Position numbers and translations under genes: made by a program. From Streptomyces fuscichromogenes (GTDB taxonomy: Bacteria; Actinomycetota; Actinomycetes; Streptomycetales; Streptomycetaceae), in contig NZ_BMML01000002.1 in assembly GCF_014645815.1 (NCBI RefSeq), forward strand, positions 387,924 to 451,923: a stretch of 64,000 bases of DNA, written 5' to 3'. Positions 8,657-17,674 of this stretch are shown here, piece by piece (position 1 is the stretch's first letter; each line of letters begins with the position of its first letter). The notes below the pieces were generated by a model. It made no database searches. It had not been told where the DNA came from and worked only from the letters and a program-made list of their open reading frames with translations.

Positions 8657-8819
8657 ACCAGACGCGCCGCAGGTCGGTGACCGCGGCACTGAAGGCATCG
8701 TAGCGGGTCGCCCCGCGCGCAGGCCAACGTGTTGGTCTGCGGGGATGTCACGCCGACGCGGGTGAACAAAGCAGCCGACGCGGGCGGCCCGGGCATGTAC
8801 CCTACGTGTCGCACGGGAA

Positions 8820-8896
8820 CGGGGTGTGGCGCAGCTTGGTAGCGCGTCCGCTTTGGGAGCGGAAGGCCGTGGGTTCAAATCCCGCCACCCCGACCA
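8820..8896 (+). tRNA. tRNA-Pro (anticodon UGG), CCA encoded
   Basis: Acceptor strands CGGGGTG (8820-8826) and CACCCCG (8886-8892) pair fully; discriminator A is 8893 and CCA follows at 8894-8896. The anticodon arm is TCCGC-TTTGGGA-GCGGA with anticodon TGG, and the T-arm is GTGGGTTCAAATCCCGC. It is expressed towards tig, 190 bases downstream. Confidence 0.97.
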
Positions 8897-8919
8897 CCAC
8901 CTGACGGCGTCCGTCTTGA

Positions 8920-8955
8920 TCGCCTTTTGGGGCGCTGAGCCGCTGCGGTTACTAT
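8920..8955 (+). promoter_or_regulatory. Candidate tig promoter
   Basis: An extended -10-like GGTTACTAT ends at 8955 in the spacer between tRNA-Pro and tig, about 125 bases before the tig GTG. A matching -35 is not obvious, so this is only a candidate; readthrough from the tRNA is an alternative. Confidence 0.3.
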
Positions 8956-9082
8956 GCAAGCTGCGCGCCCGCGTGTCCCGGCCCCCGCACGGCGGCCTAC
9001 GAACTCCTCCGGGCGACGAAAGTCCGCCGGGCCCCTCTGGCACCGGCAGAACCCAAGAAGTCAGCCACAAGGAGACCGAACC

Positions 9083-10480
9083 GTGAAGAGCGCCGTGGAG
9101 ACCCTGAACCCGACCCGGGTTCGGCTCACTGTCGAGGTGCCCTTCGAGGAGCTCAAGGACAGCCTCGACGCGGCGTACAAGAAGATCAACCAGCAGGTCA
9201 CGGTGAAGGGCTTCCGCAAGGGCAAGATCCCGGCCCGCGTCATCGACCAGCGGTTCGGCCGCGGTGCGGTCCTGGAGGAGGCGGTCAACGACGCGCTTCC
9301 GAAGTTCTACACCGAAGCGGTCAACGAGGCCGAGCTGAACCCGCTGGGTCAGCCCGACGTCGACATCACCGAGCTGAAGGACGGCGAGACGCTGAACTTC
9401 ACCGCCGAGGTCGACGTCCGCCCGGCCCTGGAGATCCCGGACTACTCGGGCATCGAGGTCGAGGTCGACGCGGTCGAGGTGACCGACGAGGACATCGAGA
9501 AGTCCGTCGAGCAGCTCCGCGAGCGCTTCGCCGCCACCTCCCCGGTCGAGCGGGCCGCCGAGGACGGCGACGTCGTCACCATCGACCTGGAGGCCAAGGT
9601 CGACGGCGAGGTGCTGGAGGACGGCATCGCCAGCGGTGTGTCCTACACCATCGGCTCCGGCGAGCTCCTCGACGGCATCGACGACGCCGTGAAGGGCCTG
9701 GAGGCCGGTGGCGAGGCCACCTTCACCTCCGAGCTCAAGGGCGGCTCCGCGGCCGGCCGCGAGGCCGAGGTCACCGTCAAGGTCACCCAGGTCGCCGCCC
9801 GCGAACTGCCCGAGCTGGACGACGAGTTCGCGCAGCTCGCCTCCGAGTTCGACACCCTGGACGAGCTCAAGGACGACAGCCGCAAGCGTCTCGCCAACAT
9901 GAAGACGTACGACCAGGCCACGCAGGCCCAGGAGCGCGTCCTGGAGAAGCTGCTGGAGCTCGTCGAGGTGCCGGTCCCCGAGAAGCTCCTCGAGGACGAG
10001 ATCAACACCCGCAAGCACAACCTGGAGCACCACCAGCTCGGCCAGATGGGCCTCGACCTCGCGAAGTACCTGGAGATCCAGGGCAAGACCGAGGAGGAGT
10101 TCGAGACCGAGACCCGCGAGGCCGCGGTCAAGGGCATCAAGACCCAGTTCGTCCTCGACGAGCTGGTCAAGGTCGAGAAGCTGAACGTCAACCAGGAGGA
10201 GCTCACCGAGCACCTCATGCGGCGCGCGGCCTCCTCCGGCATGTCCCCGGACCAGTTCGCCCAGGCCGTCGTCGAGGGCGGCCAGGTTCCGCTGCTGGTC
10301 GGCGAGGTCGCCCGCGGCAAGGCCCTGGCCGTCGTGGTCGAGGCCGCCACGGTGAAGGACACCAACGGCGAGATCGTCGACCTGGACGACGAGGACGAGG
10401 ACGAGACGGAGGCCCCCGAGGCCGTCGCCGAGGCCACGGACGCCCCCGCCGAGGCCGCCGAGGAGAAGACCGAGGGCTGA
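9083..10480 (+). CDS. tig: Trigger factor (ribosome-associated chaperone and prolyl isomerase)
   Basis: A 465-aa ATP-independent chaperone that binds nascent chains at the ribosome exit tunnel. The ribosome-docking signature [15 protein letters not shown] lies at residues ~43-57, the FKBP-type PPIase domain at ~155-245 ([16 protein letters not shown]), and the helical C-domain at ~250-435. The C-terminus is a highly acidic tail ([21 protein letters not shown]) longer than in enterobacteria and typical of actinobacteria. GTG 9083 follows AAGGAG. Its place directly ahead of clpP1-clpP2-clpX is conserved in many bacteria. Confidence 0.97.
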   Translation: MKSAVETLNPTRVRLTVEVPFEELKDSLDAAYKKINQQVTVKGFRKGKIPARVIDQRFGRGAVLEEAVNDALPKFYTEAVNEAELNPLGQPDVDITELKDGETLNFTAEVDVRPALEIPDYSGIEVEVDAVEVTDEDIEKSVEQLRERFAATSPVERAAEDGDVVTIDLEAKVDGEVLEDGIASGVSYTIGSGELLDGIDDAVKGLEAGGEATFTSELKGGSAAGREAEVTVKVTQVAARELPELDDEFAQLASEFDTLDELKDDSRKRLANMKTYDQATQAQERVLEKLLELVEVPVPEKLLEDEINTRKHNLEHHQLGQMGLDLAKYLEIQGKTEEEFETETREAAVKGIKTQFVLDELVKVEKLNVNQEELTEHLMRRAASSGMSPDQFAQAVVEGGQVPLLVGEVARGKALAVVVEAATVKDTNGEIVDLDDEDEDETEAPEAVAEATDAPAEAAEEKTEG

Positions 10481-10506
10481 GCCCTCCGGCGCCCGTAACG
10501 GCGTAC

Positions 10507-10540
10507 AAGGGGCTCCTGGGCGCTGTCCCGGGGGCCCCTT
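10507..10540 (+). terminator. tig terminator hairpin
   Basis: AAGGGGC (10507-10513) pairs with GCCCCTT (10534-10540), enclosing an imperfect inner stem, 27 bases after the tig stop, separating tig from the clpP operon. Confidence 0.7.
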
Positions 10541-10552
10541 CGTCATCCCCCC

Positions 10553-10595
10553 GGGCTGCAGCGCGCCCCAAAGGGGCGCGGGGAACTGCGCGAGC
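10553..10595 (-). repeat. Streptomyces-type intergenic palindromic repeat, copy C
   Basis: Minus-strand copy of the element at 2521 and 6105: on the minus strand it reads GCGCAGTTCCCCGCGCCCCT then GGGGCGCGCTGCAG. It is followed on the plus strand by a short GCACCCGCACGCGCCCAC tandem repeat (about 10605-10650). Confidence 0.75.
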
Positions 10596-10685
10596 GACCA
10601 CGACGCACCCGCACGCGCCCACGCACCCGCACGCGCCCACGTACCCGCACGGCGCGTGGCCGTCGGCCCACCGGCGCAGCCGCTA

Positions 10686-10743
10686 CGCCCCCGGCGAACA
10701 GCCCTGTTACCGGGATTCCCCGAAGGGACCATCGCGTTAGGGT
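10686..10743 (+). promoter_or_regulatory. Candidate clpP1P2 promoter with ClgR-like box
   Basis: On the minus strand 10699-10686 reads GTTCGCC-GGGG-GCG, close to the ClgR activator consensus described in Streptomyces (GTTCGCY-N5-GCG) but with a 4-base spacer. A -10-like TAGGGT is at 10738-10743 with ATTCCC 17 bases upstream of it. The box sits about 40 bases before the -10, as expected for an activator. Confidence 0.35.
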
Positions 10744-10861
10744 CCATGAGTACGAGGGCAAGGGGACCGGAGTCCGACAGGACTGCAGCCCCCGGCCAAG
10801 CCCCCGGCTAGGGAAACGTGAGACGGCCCAACGCCGTCGTACATGACGAGCAGGTGGATAC

Positions 10862-11482
10862 GTGACGAATCTGATGCCCTCCGCCGCCGGCGAGCCTTCC
10901 TTCGGTGGTGGCCTCGGTGACCAGGTCTACAACCGGCTGCTCGGTGAGCGGATCATCTTCCTGGGCCAGCAGGTGGACGACGACATCGCGAACAAGATCA
11001 CCGCGCAGCTGCTGCTGCTGGCGGCCGATCCCGCCAAGGACATCTACCTCTACATCAACAGCCCCGGTGGCTCGGTGACGGCCGGTATGGCCATCTACGA
11101 CACCATGCAGTACATCCCGAACGACGTGGTGACCATCGCCATGGGCATGGCGGCCTCGATGGGCCAGTTCCTGCTCACCGGCGGTGCCGCCGGCAAGCGC
11201 TTCGCGCTGCCGCACGCGGACATCATGATGCACCAGGGCTCCGCGGGCCTCGGCGGTACGGTCTCGGACATCAAGATCCAGGCCGAGTACCTGCTGCGCA
11301 CCAAGAAGCGCATGTCCGAGCTGACCGCGCAGCACTCCGGCCAGACCGTCGAGGCGATCATCCGCGACGGCGACCGCGACCGCTGGTTCACCCCGGAAGA
11401 GGCCAAGGAGTACGGTCTCATTGACGAGATCATCACGCATGCCTCCGGTGTTCCGGGAGGCGGCGGCACCGGCGCCTCCTGA
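10862..11482 (+). CDS. clpP1: ATP-dependent Clp protease proteolytic subunit ClpP1
   Basis: A 206-aa serine peptidase that forms heptameric rings and degrades unfolded or tagged proteins handed over by ClpX or ClpC. The catalytic triad is visible: Ser in GMAASMGQF, His in [10 protein letters not shown], Asp in [22 protein letters not shown] is the substrate-strand/oxyanion region. GTG 10862 follows a CAGGTGGA stretch. Actinobacterial ClpP1 and ClpP2 form a mixed tetradecamer, and the two genes lie 67 bases apart and are presumably co-transcribed. Confidence 0.96.
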   Translation: MTNLMPSAAGEPSFGGGLGDQVYNRLLGERIIFLGQQVDDDIANKITAQLLLLAADPAKDIYLYINSPGGSVTAGMAIYDTMQYIPNDVVTIAMGMAASMGQFLLTGGAAGKRFALPHADIMMHQGSAGLGGTVSDIKIQAEYLLRTKKRMSELTAQHSGQTVEAIIRDGDRDRWFTPEEAKEYGLIDEIITHASGVPGGGGTGAS

Positions 11483-11549
11483 GCCCGGACACGCCACGCT
11501 CCGCCGAGACTCCAGCCCCCCGAACGCCACCAGGACGGTGAACACCCTC

Positions 11550-12215
11550 ATGAGCAACATCCCCGGCGCCGCTGACGCCCGCTACGACGGGCCCCGGCCC
11601 GACGCCCGCTACGTCATCCCGCGCTTCGTCGAGCGCACCTCCCAGGGCATCCGCGAGTACGACCCGTACGCGAAGCTCTTCGAGGAGCGTGTGATCTTCC
11701 TCGGCGTCCAGATCGACGACGCCTCCGCCAACGACGTCATGGCGCAGCTGCTGTGCCTGGAGTCGATGGACCCCGACCGGGACATCTCGATCTACATCAA
11801 CAGCCCGGGCGGCGACATGACCGCCCTCACGGCGATCTACGACACGATGCAGTTCGTGAAGCCCGACATCCAGACGGTCTGCATGGGCCAGGCGGCCTCC
11901 GCCGCGGCCATCCTGCTGGCCGCCGGCACCCCCGGCAAGCGCATGGCGCTGCCGAACTCCCGGGTGCTGATCCACCAGCCGGCCGGCTCCACCGGCCGCG
12001 GCCAGCTCTCCGACCTGGAGATCATCGCCAAGGAGTTCACGCGGATGCGTGACCAGCTGGAGACGATGCTGGCGAAGCACTCCAACCGGCCGATCGAGCA
12101 GGTCCGCGAGGACATCGAGCGCGACAAGATCCTCACGGCCGAGGAGGCGCTGGACTACGGCATCGTGGACCAGATCATCTCCACCCGGAAGATGAACAAC
12201 GCTGACGTCCGCTGA
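11550..12215 (+). CDS. clpP2: ATP-dependent Clp protease proteolytic subunit ClpP2
   Basis: A 221-aa partner of ClpP1. Triad residues: Ser in [12 protein letters not shown], His in [11 protein letters not shown], Asp in [12 protein letters not shown]. The N-terminus ([20 protein letters not shown]) is longer and more polar than in ClpP1 and would be processed. ATG 11550 is chosen; a GTG at 11538 is in frame and cannot be excluded. Followed by a large inverted repeat before clpX. Confidence 0.96.
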   Translation: MSNIPGAADARYDGPRPDARYVIPRFVERTSQGIREYDPYAKLFEERVIFLGVQIDDASANDVMAQLLCLESMDPDRDISIYINSPGGDMTALTAIYDTMQFVKPDIQTVCMGQAASAAAILLAAGTPGKRMALPNSRVLIHQPAGSTGRGQLSDLEIIAKEFTRMRDQLETMLAKHSNRPIEQVREDIERDKILTAEEALDYGIVDQIISTRKMNNADVR

Positions 12216-12259
12216 GTTCAGCTGAGATCGGCCGCTGACAGAGAATGTGTTCTCTGCCG

Positions 12260-12321
12260 CCCTTGGCACGGTTTGACCACGCGCACGGCAAGGTGCACGT
12301 CAAAGTGAACCGTGCCAAGGG
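12260..12321 (+). promoter_or_regulatory. Perfect 14-bp inverted repeat between clpP2 and clpX
   Basis: CCCTTGGCACGGTT (12260-12273) and AACCGTGCCAAGGG (12308-12321) are exact inverses with a 34-nt spacer that itself contains TGAC/GTCA and GTGCAC pairings. It is G/C poor for a terminator tail (no T run) and sits 107 bases before the clpX start. It could be a terminator, an attenuator, or an operator with two arms. Confidence 0.75.
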
Positions 12322-12427
12322 GGGCCCGTACAGGGGGCCCGGCAAGGTACCGTCGACATAAGGCAGCACCAGGAGCCGCTGGATTCGGAAGAGTCCAGGC
12401 GTCTCCCAGGCGAAGGGGAAGCACACC

Positions 12428-13714
12428 GTGGCACGCATCGGTGACGGCGGCGATCTGCTCAAGTGCTCGTTCTGCGGCAAGAGCCAGAAGCAGGTCAAGA
12501 AGCTCATCGCAGGGCCCGGTGTGTACATCTGCGACGAGTGCATCGATCTCTGCAACGAGATCATCGAGGAGGAGCTCGCCGAGACGAGCGAGGTGCGCTG
12601 GGAGGAACTCCCCAAGCCCCGCGAGATCTACGAGTTCCTGGAGGGCTACGTGGTGGGCCAGGAGCCCGCCAAGAAGGCCCTCTCGGTCGCGGTGTACAAC
12701 CACTACAAGCGGGTCCAGGCAGGGGAGAACGGCGGCGCCCAGGGCCGCGACGACGCCATCGAGTTGGCGAAGTCCAACATCCTGCTGCTGGGCCCCACCG
12801 GCTCCGGCAAGACGCTCCTCGCGCAGACCCTGGCCCGCATGCTGAACGTGCCGTTCGCGATCGCCGACGCCACCGCGCTGACGGAGGCCGGCTACGTGGG
12901 CGAGGACGTGGAGAACATCCTCCTCAAGCTGATCCAGGCCGCCGACTACGACGTCAAGAAGGCCGAGACCGGGATCATCTACATCGACGAGATCGACAAG
13001 GTAGCCCGTAAGAGCGAAAACCCCTCGATCACCCGGGACGTCTCCGGTGAGGGTGTGCAGCAGGCCCTTCTCAAGATCCTCGAAGGCACCACGGCCTCCG
13101 TCCCGCCGCAGGGCGGCCGCAAGCACCCGCACCAGGAGTTCATCCAGATCGACACGACGAACGTGCTGTTCATCGTGGGCGGTGCGTTCGCCGGCCTGGA
13201 GAAGATCATCGAGTCCCGGGCGGGCGCCAAGGGCATCGGCTTCGGCGCGACCATCCGTTCCAAGCGGGAACTGCAGTCCAAGGACCAGTTCGAGGACGTC
13301 ATGCCCGAGGACCTGGTCAAGTTCGGCATGATTCCGGAGTTCATCGGCCGGCTGCCCGTCATCACCTCGGTCCACAACCTGGACCGCGAGGCCCTGCTCC
13401 AGATCCTCATCGAGCCGCGCAACGCGCTGGTCAAGCAGTACCAGCGCCTCTTCGAACTCGACGGCGTGGAGCTGGACTTCGAGCGTGAGGCCCTGGAGGC
13501 CATCGCCGACCAGGCGATCCTCCGCCAGACCGGCGCCCGGGGCCTGCGCGCCATCATGGAAGAGGTCCTCATGTCGGTGATGTACGAGGTGCCGTCCCGC
13601 AAGGACGTGGCCCGCGTCGTCATCACGGCCGACGTCGTCCACTCCAACGTCAACCCGACCCTGATCCCGCGCGACGCCCGCGGGCGGGGCTCGGGCGAGC
13701 AGAAGTCGGCGTAA
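12428..13714 (+). CDS. clpX: ATP-dependent Clp protease ATPase subunit ClpX
   Basis: A 428-aa AAA+ unfoldase that feeds substrates to ClpP. The N-terminal C4 zinc domain is CSFCGK...CDECID (residues ~14-38); Walker A is GPTGSGKT (~118-125) and Walker [10 protein letters not shown]; the RKH substrate loop is in GGRKHPHQE and the ClpP-docking IGF loop in GIGFGATI. Sensor 2 is GARGLR. GTG 12428 is preceded by GAAGGGGAAG. The C-terminus ends with a short polar extension, [11 protein letters not shown]. Confidence 0.97.
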   Translation: MARIGDGGDLLKCSFCGKSQKQVKKLIAGPGVYICDECIDLCNEIIEEELAETSEVRWEELPKPREIYEFLEGYVVGQEPAKKALSVAVYNHYKRVQAGENGGAQGRDDAIELAKSNILLLGPTGSGKTLLAQTLARMLNVPFAIADATALTEAGYVGEDVENILLKLIQAADYDVKKAETGIIYIDEIDKVARKSENPSITRDVSGEGVQQALLKILEGTTASVPPQGGRKHPHQEFIQIDTTNVLFIVGGAFAGLEKIIESRAGAKGIGFGATIRSKRELQSKDQFEDVMPEDLVKFGMIPEFIGRLPVITSVHNLDREALLQILIEPRNALVKQYQRLFELDGVELDFEREALEAIADQAILRQTGARGLRAIMEEVLMSVMYEVPSRKDVARVVITADVVHSNVNPTLIPRDARGRGSGEQKSA

Positions 13715-13733
13715 CCGCGGTACTCGTACGAGG

Positions 13734-13766
13734 AAGGGCGCCCGCCGGGTTTCGGCGGGCGCCCTT
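13734..13766 (+). terminator. clpX terminator hairpin
   Basis: Perfect 14-bp stem AAGGGCGCCCGCCG (13734-13747) / CGGCGGGCGCCCTT (13753-13766), 5-nt loop, followed by TCGG. It also lies downstream of the convergent gene at 13817, so it can serve both. Confidence 0.9.
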
Positions 13767-13816
13767 TCGGTGTCCGGTCCGGCCGTTCCCGTGCGGGGCC
13801 GGCGCCGGCCTGGCTG

Positions 13817-14764
13817 TCAGGCCCTGACGCGCACGTCGTCGCGGAGCTTGGCGGCGAGGGAGGCCGTGTCCTGCATCGAACCGGCCTTTCCAGTGGCGAC
13901 GGCGGTGAGGTCGTAGGCGAACACGTAGGCGACCGTGCTGTGGTCACCCCACACGCAGAACGGCATGTCGACGGTCTTGCCGGTGGTGCTGTCCTTGGAC
14001 TCGACTTCCTGGCACTTCATGACGCCGTCGAAACCGGCCGGCTCGAACGTCTTCGGATCTCCGACGAGTTTGCCGTCGGAGCCCTGCTTGCTGCTTTCTT
14101 CCTTGCTCTTGGCGAACATCGCGTCGACGGTCTTCTCGGGATCGTCGATGGTGCCGTACACACCGCTGAACGTCAGGGACTTCGCGGTGAGACCCGAGCC
14201 CAGGACGTAGCTCGCGCTCACGTCCTTGGGGTCCTGGATGCCCCACGCCTCGGCGTCCTTGACGTCGGAGGAGGTCAGGGTGCCCGACTCCGAGTTGCCC
14301 TGCTTCTTGTACGTGTTGTCGATGACCGTGGCCGGCGCCGTCAGCTTGTGCGGGCCGTCGTCGGCCACCGAGCCGCTGCCGCCGCTCCCGGCGAGCACGA
14401 AGTACGCGCCGACCGCGACCGCGGCGACCACCGCCACCGCACCGATGACCAGCCCCGTCCTCTTCCTGCCGCCGCCCGGCGCCGGCGGCTGCGGAACGCC
14501 GTAGGGGGGCTGGCCGTACGGCGGCTGCTGGCCGTACGGGTTCTGCTGCGGGGGAACACCCTGGGGCGGGTAGCCGTAACCGGGCTGCGGCGGCTGCGGG
14601 GGCTGCTGACCGTAGGGGCCCGGCTGCTGCGGGGCCTGCTGGGGGTAGCCGTAGCCGGGCTGGGGCGCCTGCGGCGGCTGGCCGTAGGGACCCGACTGCT
14701 GCCCGTACGGTCCCGGCTGCTGAGGCGGCGGCCCCCCGTACGGGCCCGGCTGGTTGTAGCTCAT
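13817..14764 (-). CDS. Pro/Gln/Gly/Tyr-rich single-pass membrane protein
   Basis: A 315-aa protein of unknown function. Residues 1-~92 are low-complexity with repeated [14 protein letters not shown] and PPYGQPP units; a membrane segment follows at ~100-122 ([24 protein letters not shown]), and the rest (~190 residues) is extracytoplasmic with two Cys (MKCQEVE and MPFCVWG) that could form a disulfide. This cytoplasmic PQG-rich tail plus TM plus exported domain is a recurrent Streptomyces architecture; the exported part looks like the proteins annotated as hypothetical beside valS. ATG 14764 has GAGGGGAAC upstream on its strand. It is divergent from valS. Confidence 0.85.
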   Translation of the reverse strand: MSYNQPGPYGGPPPQQPGPYGQQSGPYGQPPQAPQPGYGYPQQAPQQPGPYGQQPPQPPQPGYGYPPQGVPPQQNPYGQQPPYGQPPYGVPQPPAPGGGRKRTGLVIGAVAVVAAVAVGAYFVLAGSGGSGSVADDGPHKLTAPATVIDNTYKKQGNSESGTLTSSDVKDAEAWGIQDPKDVSASYVLGSGLTAKSLTFSGVYGTIDDPEKTVDAMFAKSKEESSKQGSDGKLVGDPKTFEPAGFDGVMKCQEVESKDSTTGKTVDMPFCVWGDHSTVAYVFAYDLTAVATGKAGSMQDTASLAAKLRDDVRVRA

Positions 14765-14888
14765 CTCTGGGTTCCCCTCCAGATGCTTATGTGTTCCTGA
14801 CATCCTGGCTCAGCCACAGCGGACTCATGGCGCGGGGGTGCCCACCGTTACAGAACAAACGCGTTTCGGGACAGTGCCGGGACACCCC

Positions 14889-14902
14889 TAAACTGGGCCC
14901 CG
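14889..14902 (+). promoter_or_regulatory. valS -10 element; probably leaderless mRNA
   Basis: TAAACT at 14889-14894 ends seven bases before the valS GTG at 14902, and no Shine-Dalgarno sequence precedes the GTG. That spacing places transcription start at or next to the start codon, the usual signature of leaderless genes in Streptomyces. Confidence 0.55.
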
Positions 14903-17532
14903 TGACCGAGAATGCTCAGCAGCAGCCCACAGCGCCCAGCACCGAACTGCCGACCCAGTACGCGCCGGCCGACGTAGAGGGGCCGCTGTACGAGCGCTGG
15001 GTAGAGCGCGGTTACTTCGCGGCGGACGCCAAGAGCGACAAGCCCGCGTACACCATCGTCATCCCGCCGCCCAACGTCACCGGCTCGCTGCACCTGGGCC
15101 ACGCCTTCCAGCACACGCTGATGGACGCGCTGACCCGCCGCAAGCGCATGCAGGGCTTCGAGTCGCTGTGGCTGCCCGGCATGGACCACGCCGGCATCGC
15201 CACCCAGAACAAGGTCGAGCAGCAGCTCGCCGAGGAGGGCAAGTCCCGCCACGACCTCGGCCGCGAGGAGTTCGTCGAGCGCGTCTGGCAGTGGAAGGAG
15301 GAGTACGGCGGTAAGATCCTCGGCCAGATGCGCCGCCTCGGCGACGGCGTCGACTGGGACCGTGAGCGCTTCACGATGGACGAGGGCCTGTCCAAGGCCG
15401 TCCAGACCATCTTCAAGAAGCTCTTCGACGACGAGCTGATCTACCGCGCCGAACGCATCATCAACTGGTGCCCCCGCTGTCTGACGGCCATCTCGGACAT
15501 CGAGGTGGAGTACCAGGAGGACGACGGCGAGCTGGTCTCCATCAAGTACGGCGAGGGCGACGAGACGCTGGTCGTCGCCACCACCCGTGCCGAGACGATG
15601 CTCGGTGACACGGCGGTCGCCGTCCACCCCGACGACGAGCGGTACAAGCACCTGGTCGGCAAGCGCATCAAGCTCCCGCTGACGGACCGTACGATCCCCG
15701 TCGTCGCGGACACGCACGTCGACCCGGAGTTCGGCACGGGTGCCGTCAAGGTCACCCCGGCCCACGACCCGAACGACTTCGCGATCGGCCAGCGGCACGG
15801 CCTGGAGTCCATCACGGTCATGAACGAGCGGGCCGTCATCACGGTCCACGGCCCCTTCGAGGGACTCGACCGCTTCGAGGCCCGTTCCACCATCGTCGCG
15901 GCGCTGCGCTCGCAGGGCCGGATCGTCGCCGAGAAGCGCCCGTACGTCCACAGCGTCGGCCACTGCTCGCGCTGCCAGACCACCATCGAGCCGCGCCTGT
16001 CCATGCAGTGGTGGGTCAAGGTCGCCCCGCTGGCGCAGGCGGCGGGCGACGCGGTCCGCGACGGCCGGGTCGCCATCCACCCCGCCGACATGTCGAAGCG
16101 CTACTTCGACTGGGTCGACAACATGCACGACTGGTGCATCTCGCGCCAGCTGTGGTGGGGCCACCGGATCCCGGTCTGGTACGGCCCGGAGGGCCAGGTC
16201 GTCTGCGTCGGCCCCGACGAGGAGCCGCCCGGCACCGAGGCCGAGGGCTGGAAGCAGGACCCCGACGTCCTGGACACCTGGTTCTCCTCCGGCCTGTGGC
16301 CCTTCTCGACCCTCGGCTGGCCCGAACAGACCCCGGATCTCGAGAAGTTCTATCCGACCGACGTCCTGCTCACGGGCCACGACATCATCTTCTTCTGGGT
16401 CGCCCGGATGATGATGTTCGGCCTCTACGCCATGGACGGCGAGGTCCCCTTCAGGACCATCGCCCTGACCGGTCTGGTCCGCGACCAGTTCGGCAAGAAG
16501 ATGTCGAAGTCCTCGGGCACGGCCGTCGACCCGCTCGACTGGATGAACCAGTACGGCTCCGACGCCGTCCGCTTCACCCTGGCCCGCGGCGCCAACCCCG
16601 GCACCGACGTGCCGATCGGCGAGGACTGGGTCCAGGCGTCCCGGAACTTCGCCAACAAGATCTGGAACGCGACCCGCTTCGCCCTGATGAACGGCGCGAC
16701 CGTCGAGGGCCCGCTCCCGGACCCGGCCGAGATGTCGGCGACCGACCGCTGGATCCTCTCCCGCCTCGACAAGACGGTCGCCGAAGTCGACGCGTTCTAC
16801 GACGACTTCCAGTTCGCCAAGCTGTCGGACGCCCTCTACCACTACGCGTGGGACGAGGTCTTCGACTGGTACGTCGAGCTGTCCAAGACCACCTTCCAGG
16901 CGGGCGGCCGCGGCGCCGAGGTCTCCCGGCGCGTCCTCGGCGAGGTCCTCGACGTCACCCTGAGGCTCCTGCACCCGGTCGTCCCGTTCGTCACGGACAC
17001 CCTGTGGACGACGCTGACCGGCGGCGAGTCGGTCGTGATCGCCGACTGGCCGGCCGACAGCGGCTTCCGCGACGACGCGGCGGAGCGGGAGATCGAGACC
17101 CTCCAGTCCGTCATCACCGAGGTCCGCCGCTTCCGTGCCGACCAGGGCCTCCAGCCCGGCCAGCGGGTCCCCGCCCGGCTGACGCTGGACGGCACGGCCC
17201 TCGCCCCGCACGAGGCGGCCATCCGCCAGCTGCTGCGCCTCCAGCCGGAGGGCGACGCCTTCGCGGCGACGGCCACCCTCCCGGTGTCCGGCGCCACGGT
17301 CGCCCTGGACCTGTCCGGGACGATCGACGTCGCCGCCGAGCGCAAGCGCCTCGCGAAGGACCTCGCGGCCGCCGAGAAGGAGAAGGTCCAGGCGACCGCG
17401 AAGCTGGGCAACGAGGCGTTCCTGGCGAAGGCCCCGGACGACGTCGTGGACAAGATCCGCACCCGGCTGGCCAAGGCCGACGAGGACATCGCCCGCATCC
17501 AGACCCAGCTGGACCGCCTCCCGCAGGCGTAG
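14902..17532 (+). CDS. valS: Valyl-tRNA synthetase
   Basis: An 876-aa class I aminoacyl-tRNA synthetase that charges tRNA-Val. The HIGH motif is present as HLGH in [15 protein letters not shown] (residues ~44-58) and KMSKS as [10 protein letters not shown] (~530-539). The CP1 editing domain lies between ([17 protein letters not shown]), the anticodon-binding domain at ~610-760, and a C-terminal coiled-coil arm ([16 protein letters not shown]) closes the protein. Length is normal. GTG 14902 starts the family sequence; an in-frame upstream extension to 14791 is in the promoter region. Confidence 0.97.
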   Translation: MTENAQQQPTAPSTELPTQYAPADVEGPLYERWVERGYFAADAKSDKPAYTIVIPPPNVTGSLHLGHAFQHTLMDALTRRKRMQGFESLWLPGMDHAGIATQNKVEQQLAEEGKSRHDLGREEFVERVWQWKEEYGGKILGQMRRLGDGVDWDRERFTMDEGLSKAVQTIFKKLFDDELIYRAERIINWCPRCLTAISDIEVEYQEDDGELVSIKYGEGDETLVVATTRAETMLGDTAVAVHPDDERYKHLVGKRIKLPLTDRTIPVVADTHVDPEFGTGAVKVTPAHDPNDFAIGQRHGLESITVMNERAVITVHGPFEGLDRFEARSTIVAALRSQGRIVAEKRPYVHSVGHCSRCQTTIEPRLSMQWWVKVAPLAQAAGDAVRDGRVAIHPADMSKRYFDWVDNMHDWCISRQLWWGHRIPVWYGPEGQVVCVGPDEEPPGTEAEGWKQDPDVLDTWFSSGLWPFSTLGWPEQTPDLEKFYPTDVLLTGHDIIFFWVARMMMFGLYAMDGEVPFRTIALTGLVRDQFGKKMSKSSGTAVDPLDWMNQYGSDAVRFTLARGANPGTDVPIGEDWVQASRNFANKIWNATRFALMNGATVEGPLPDPAEMSATDRWILSRLDKTVAEVDAFYDDFQFAKLSDALYHYAWDEVFDWYVELSKTTFQAGGRGAEVSRRVLGEVLDVTLRLLHPVVPFVTDTLWTTLTGGESVVIADWPADSGFRDDAAEREIETLQSVITEVRRFRADQGLQPGQRVPARLTLDGTALAPHEAAIRQLLRLQPEGDAFAATATLPVSGATVALDLSGTIDVAAERKRLAKDLAAAEKEKVQATAKLGNEAFLAKAPDDVVDKIRTRLAKADEDIARIQTQLDRLPQA

Positions 17533-17546
17533 CCGAAGCGTCCCCC

Positions 17547-17591
17547 GCAGGCGTCCGGCAGCCCCTTCCCACGGGGCTGCCGGACGCCTGC
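17547..17591 (+). terminator. valS terminator hairpin
   Basis: A 19-bp perfect stem, 17547-17565 with 17573-17591, around loop TTCCCAC, 15 bases after the valS stop. It isolates valS from the sensor phosphatase gene. Confidence 0.92.
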
Positions 17592-17622
17592 GCGCAGGGT
17601 CCCGCCCTACAATCCAAAAGTA

Positions 17623-17643
17623 GGAACATGTCCTTGATGTTCC
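17623..17643 (+). promoter_or_regulatory. Palindrome upstream of the sensor phosphatase gene
   Basis: GGAACAT (17623-17629) and ATGTTCC (17637-17643) are exact inverses separated by 7 bases, in a short AT-richer stretch ending 31 bases before the ATG at 17675. Size and spacing suit a dimeric repressor site. Confidence 0.45.
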
Positions 17644-17674
17644 GTTCTGGCTTGGTGGCGGAGGGAACTCCCGC

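Noticed and set aside
8586..8896. tRNA-Gly and tRNA-Pro considered as integration sites
   Set aside because: No duplicated tRNA 3' end and no integrase; the flanking genes are the conserved backbone.
8826..9086. Plus-strand frame beginning in tRNA-Pro
   Set aside because: Overlaps the tRNA and ends at the tig start; no coding character.
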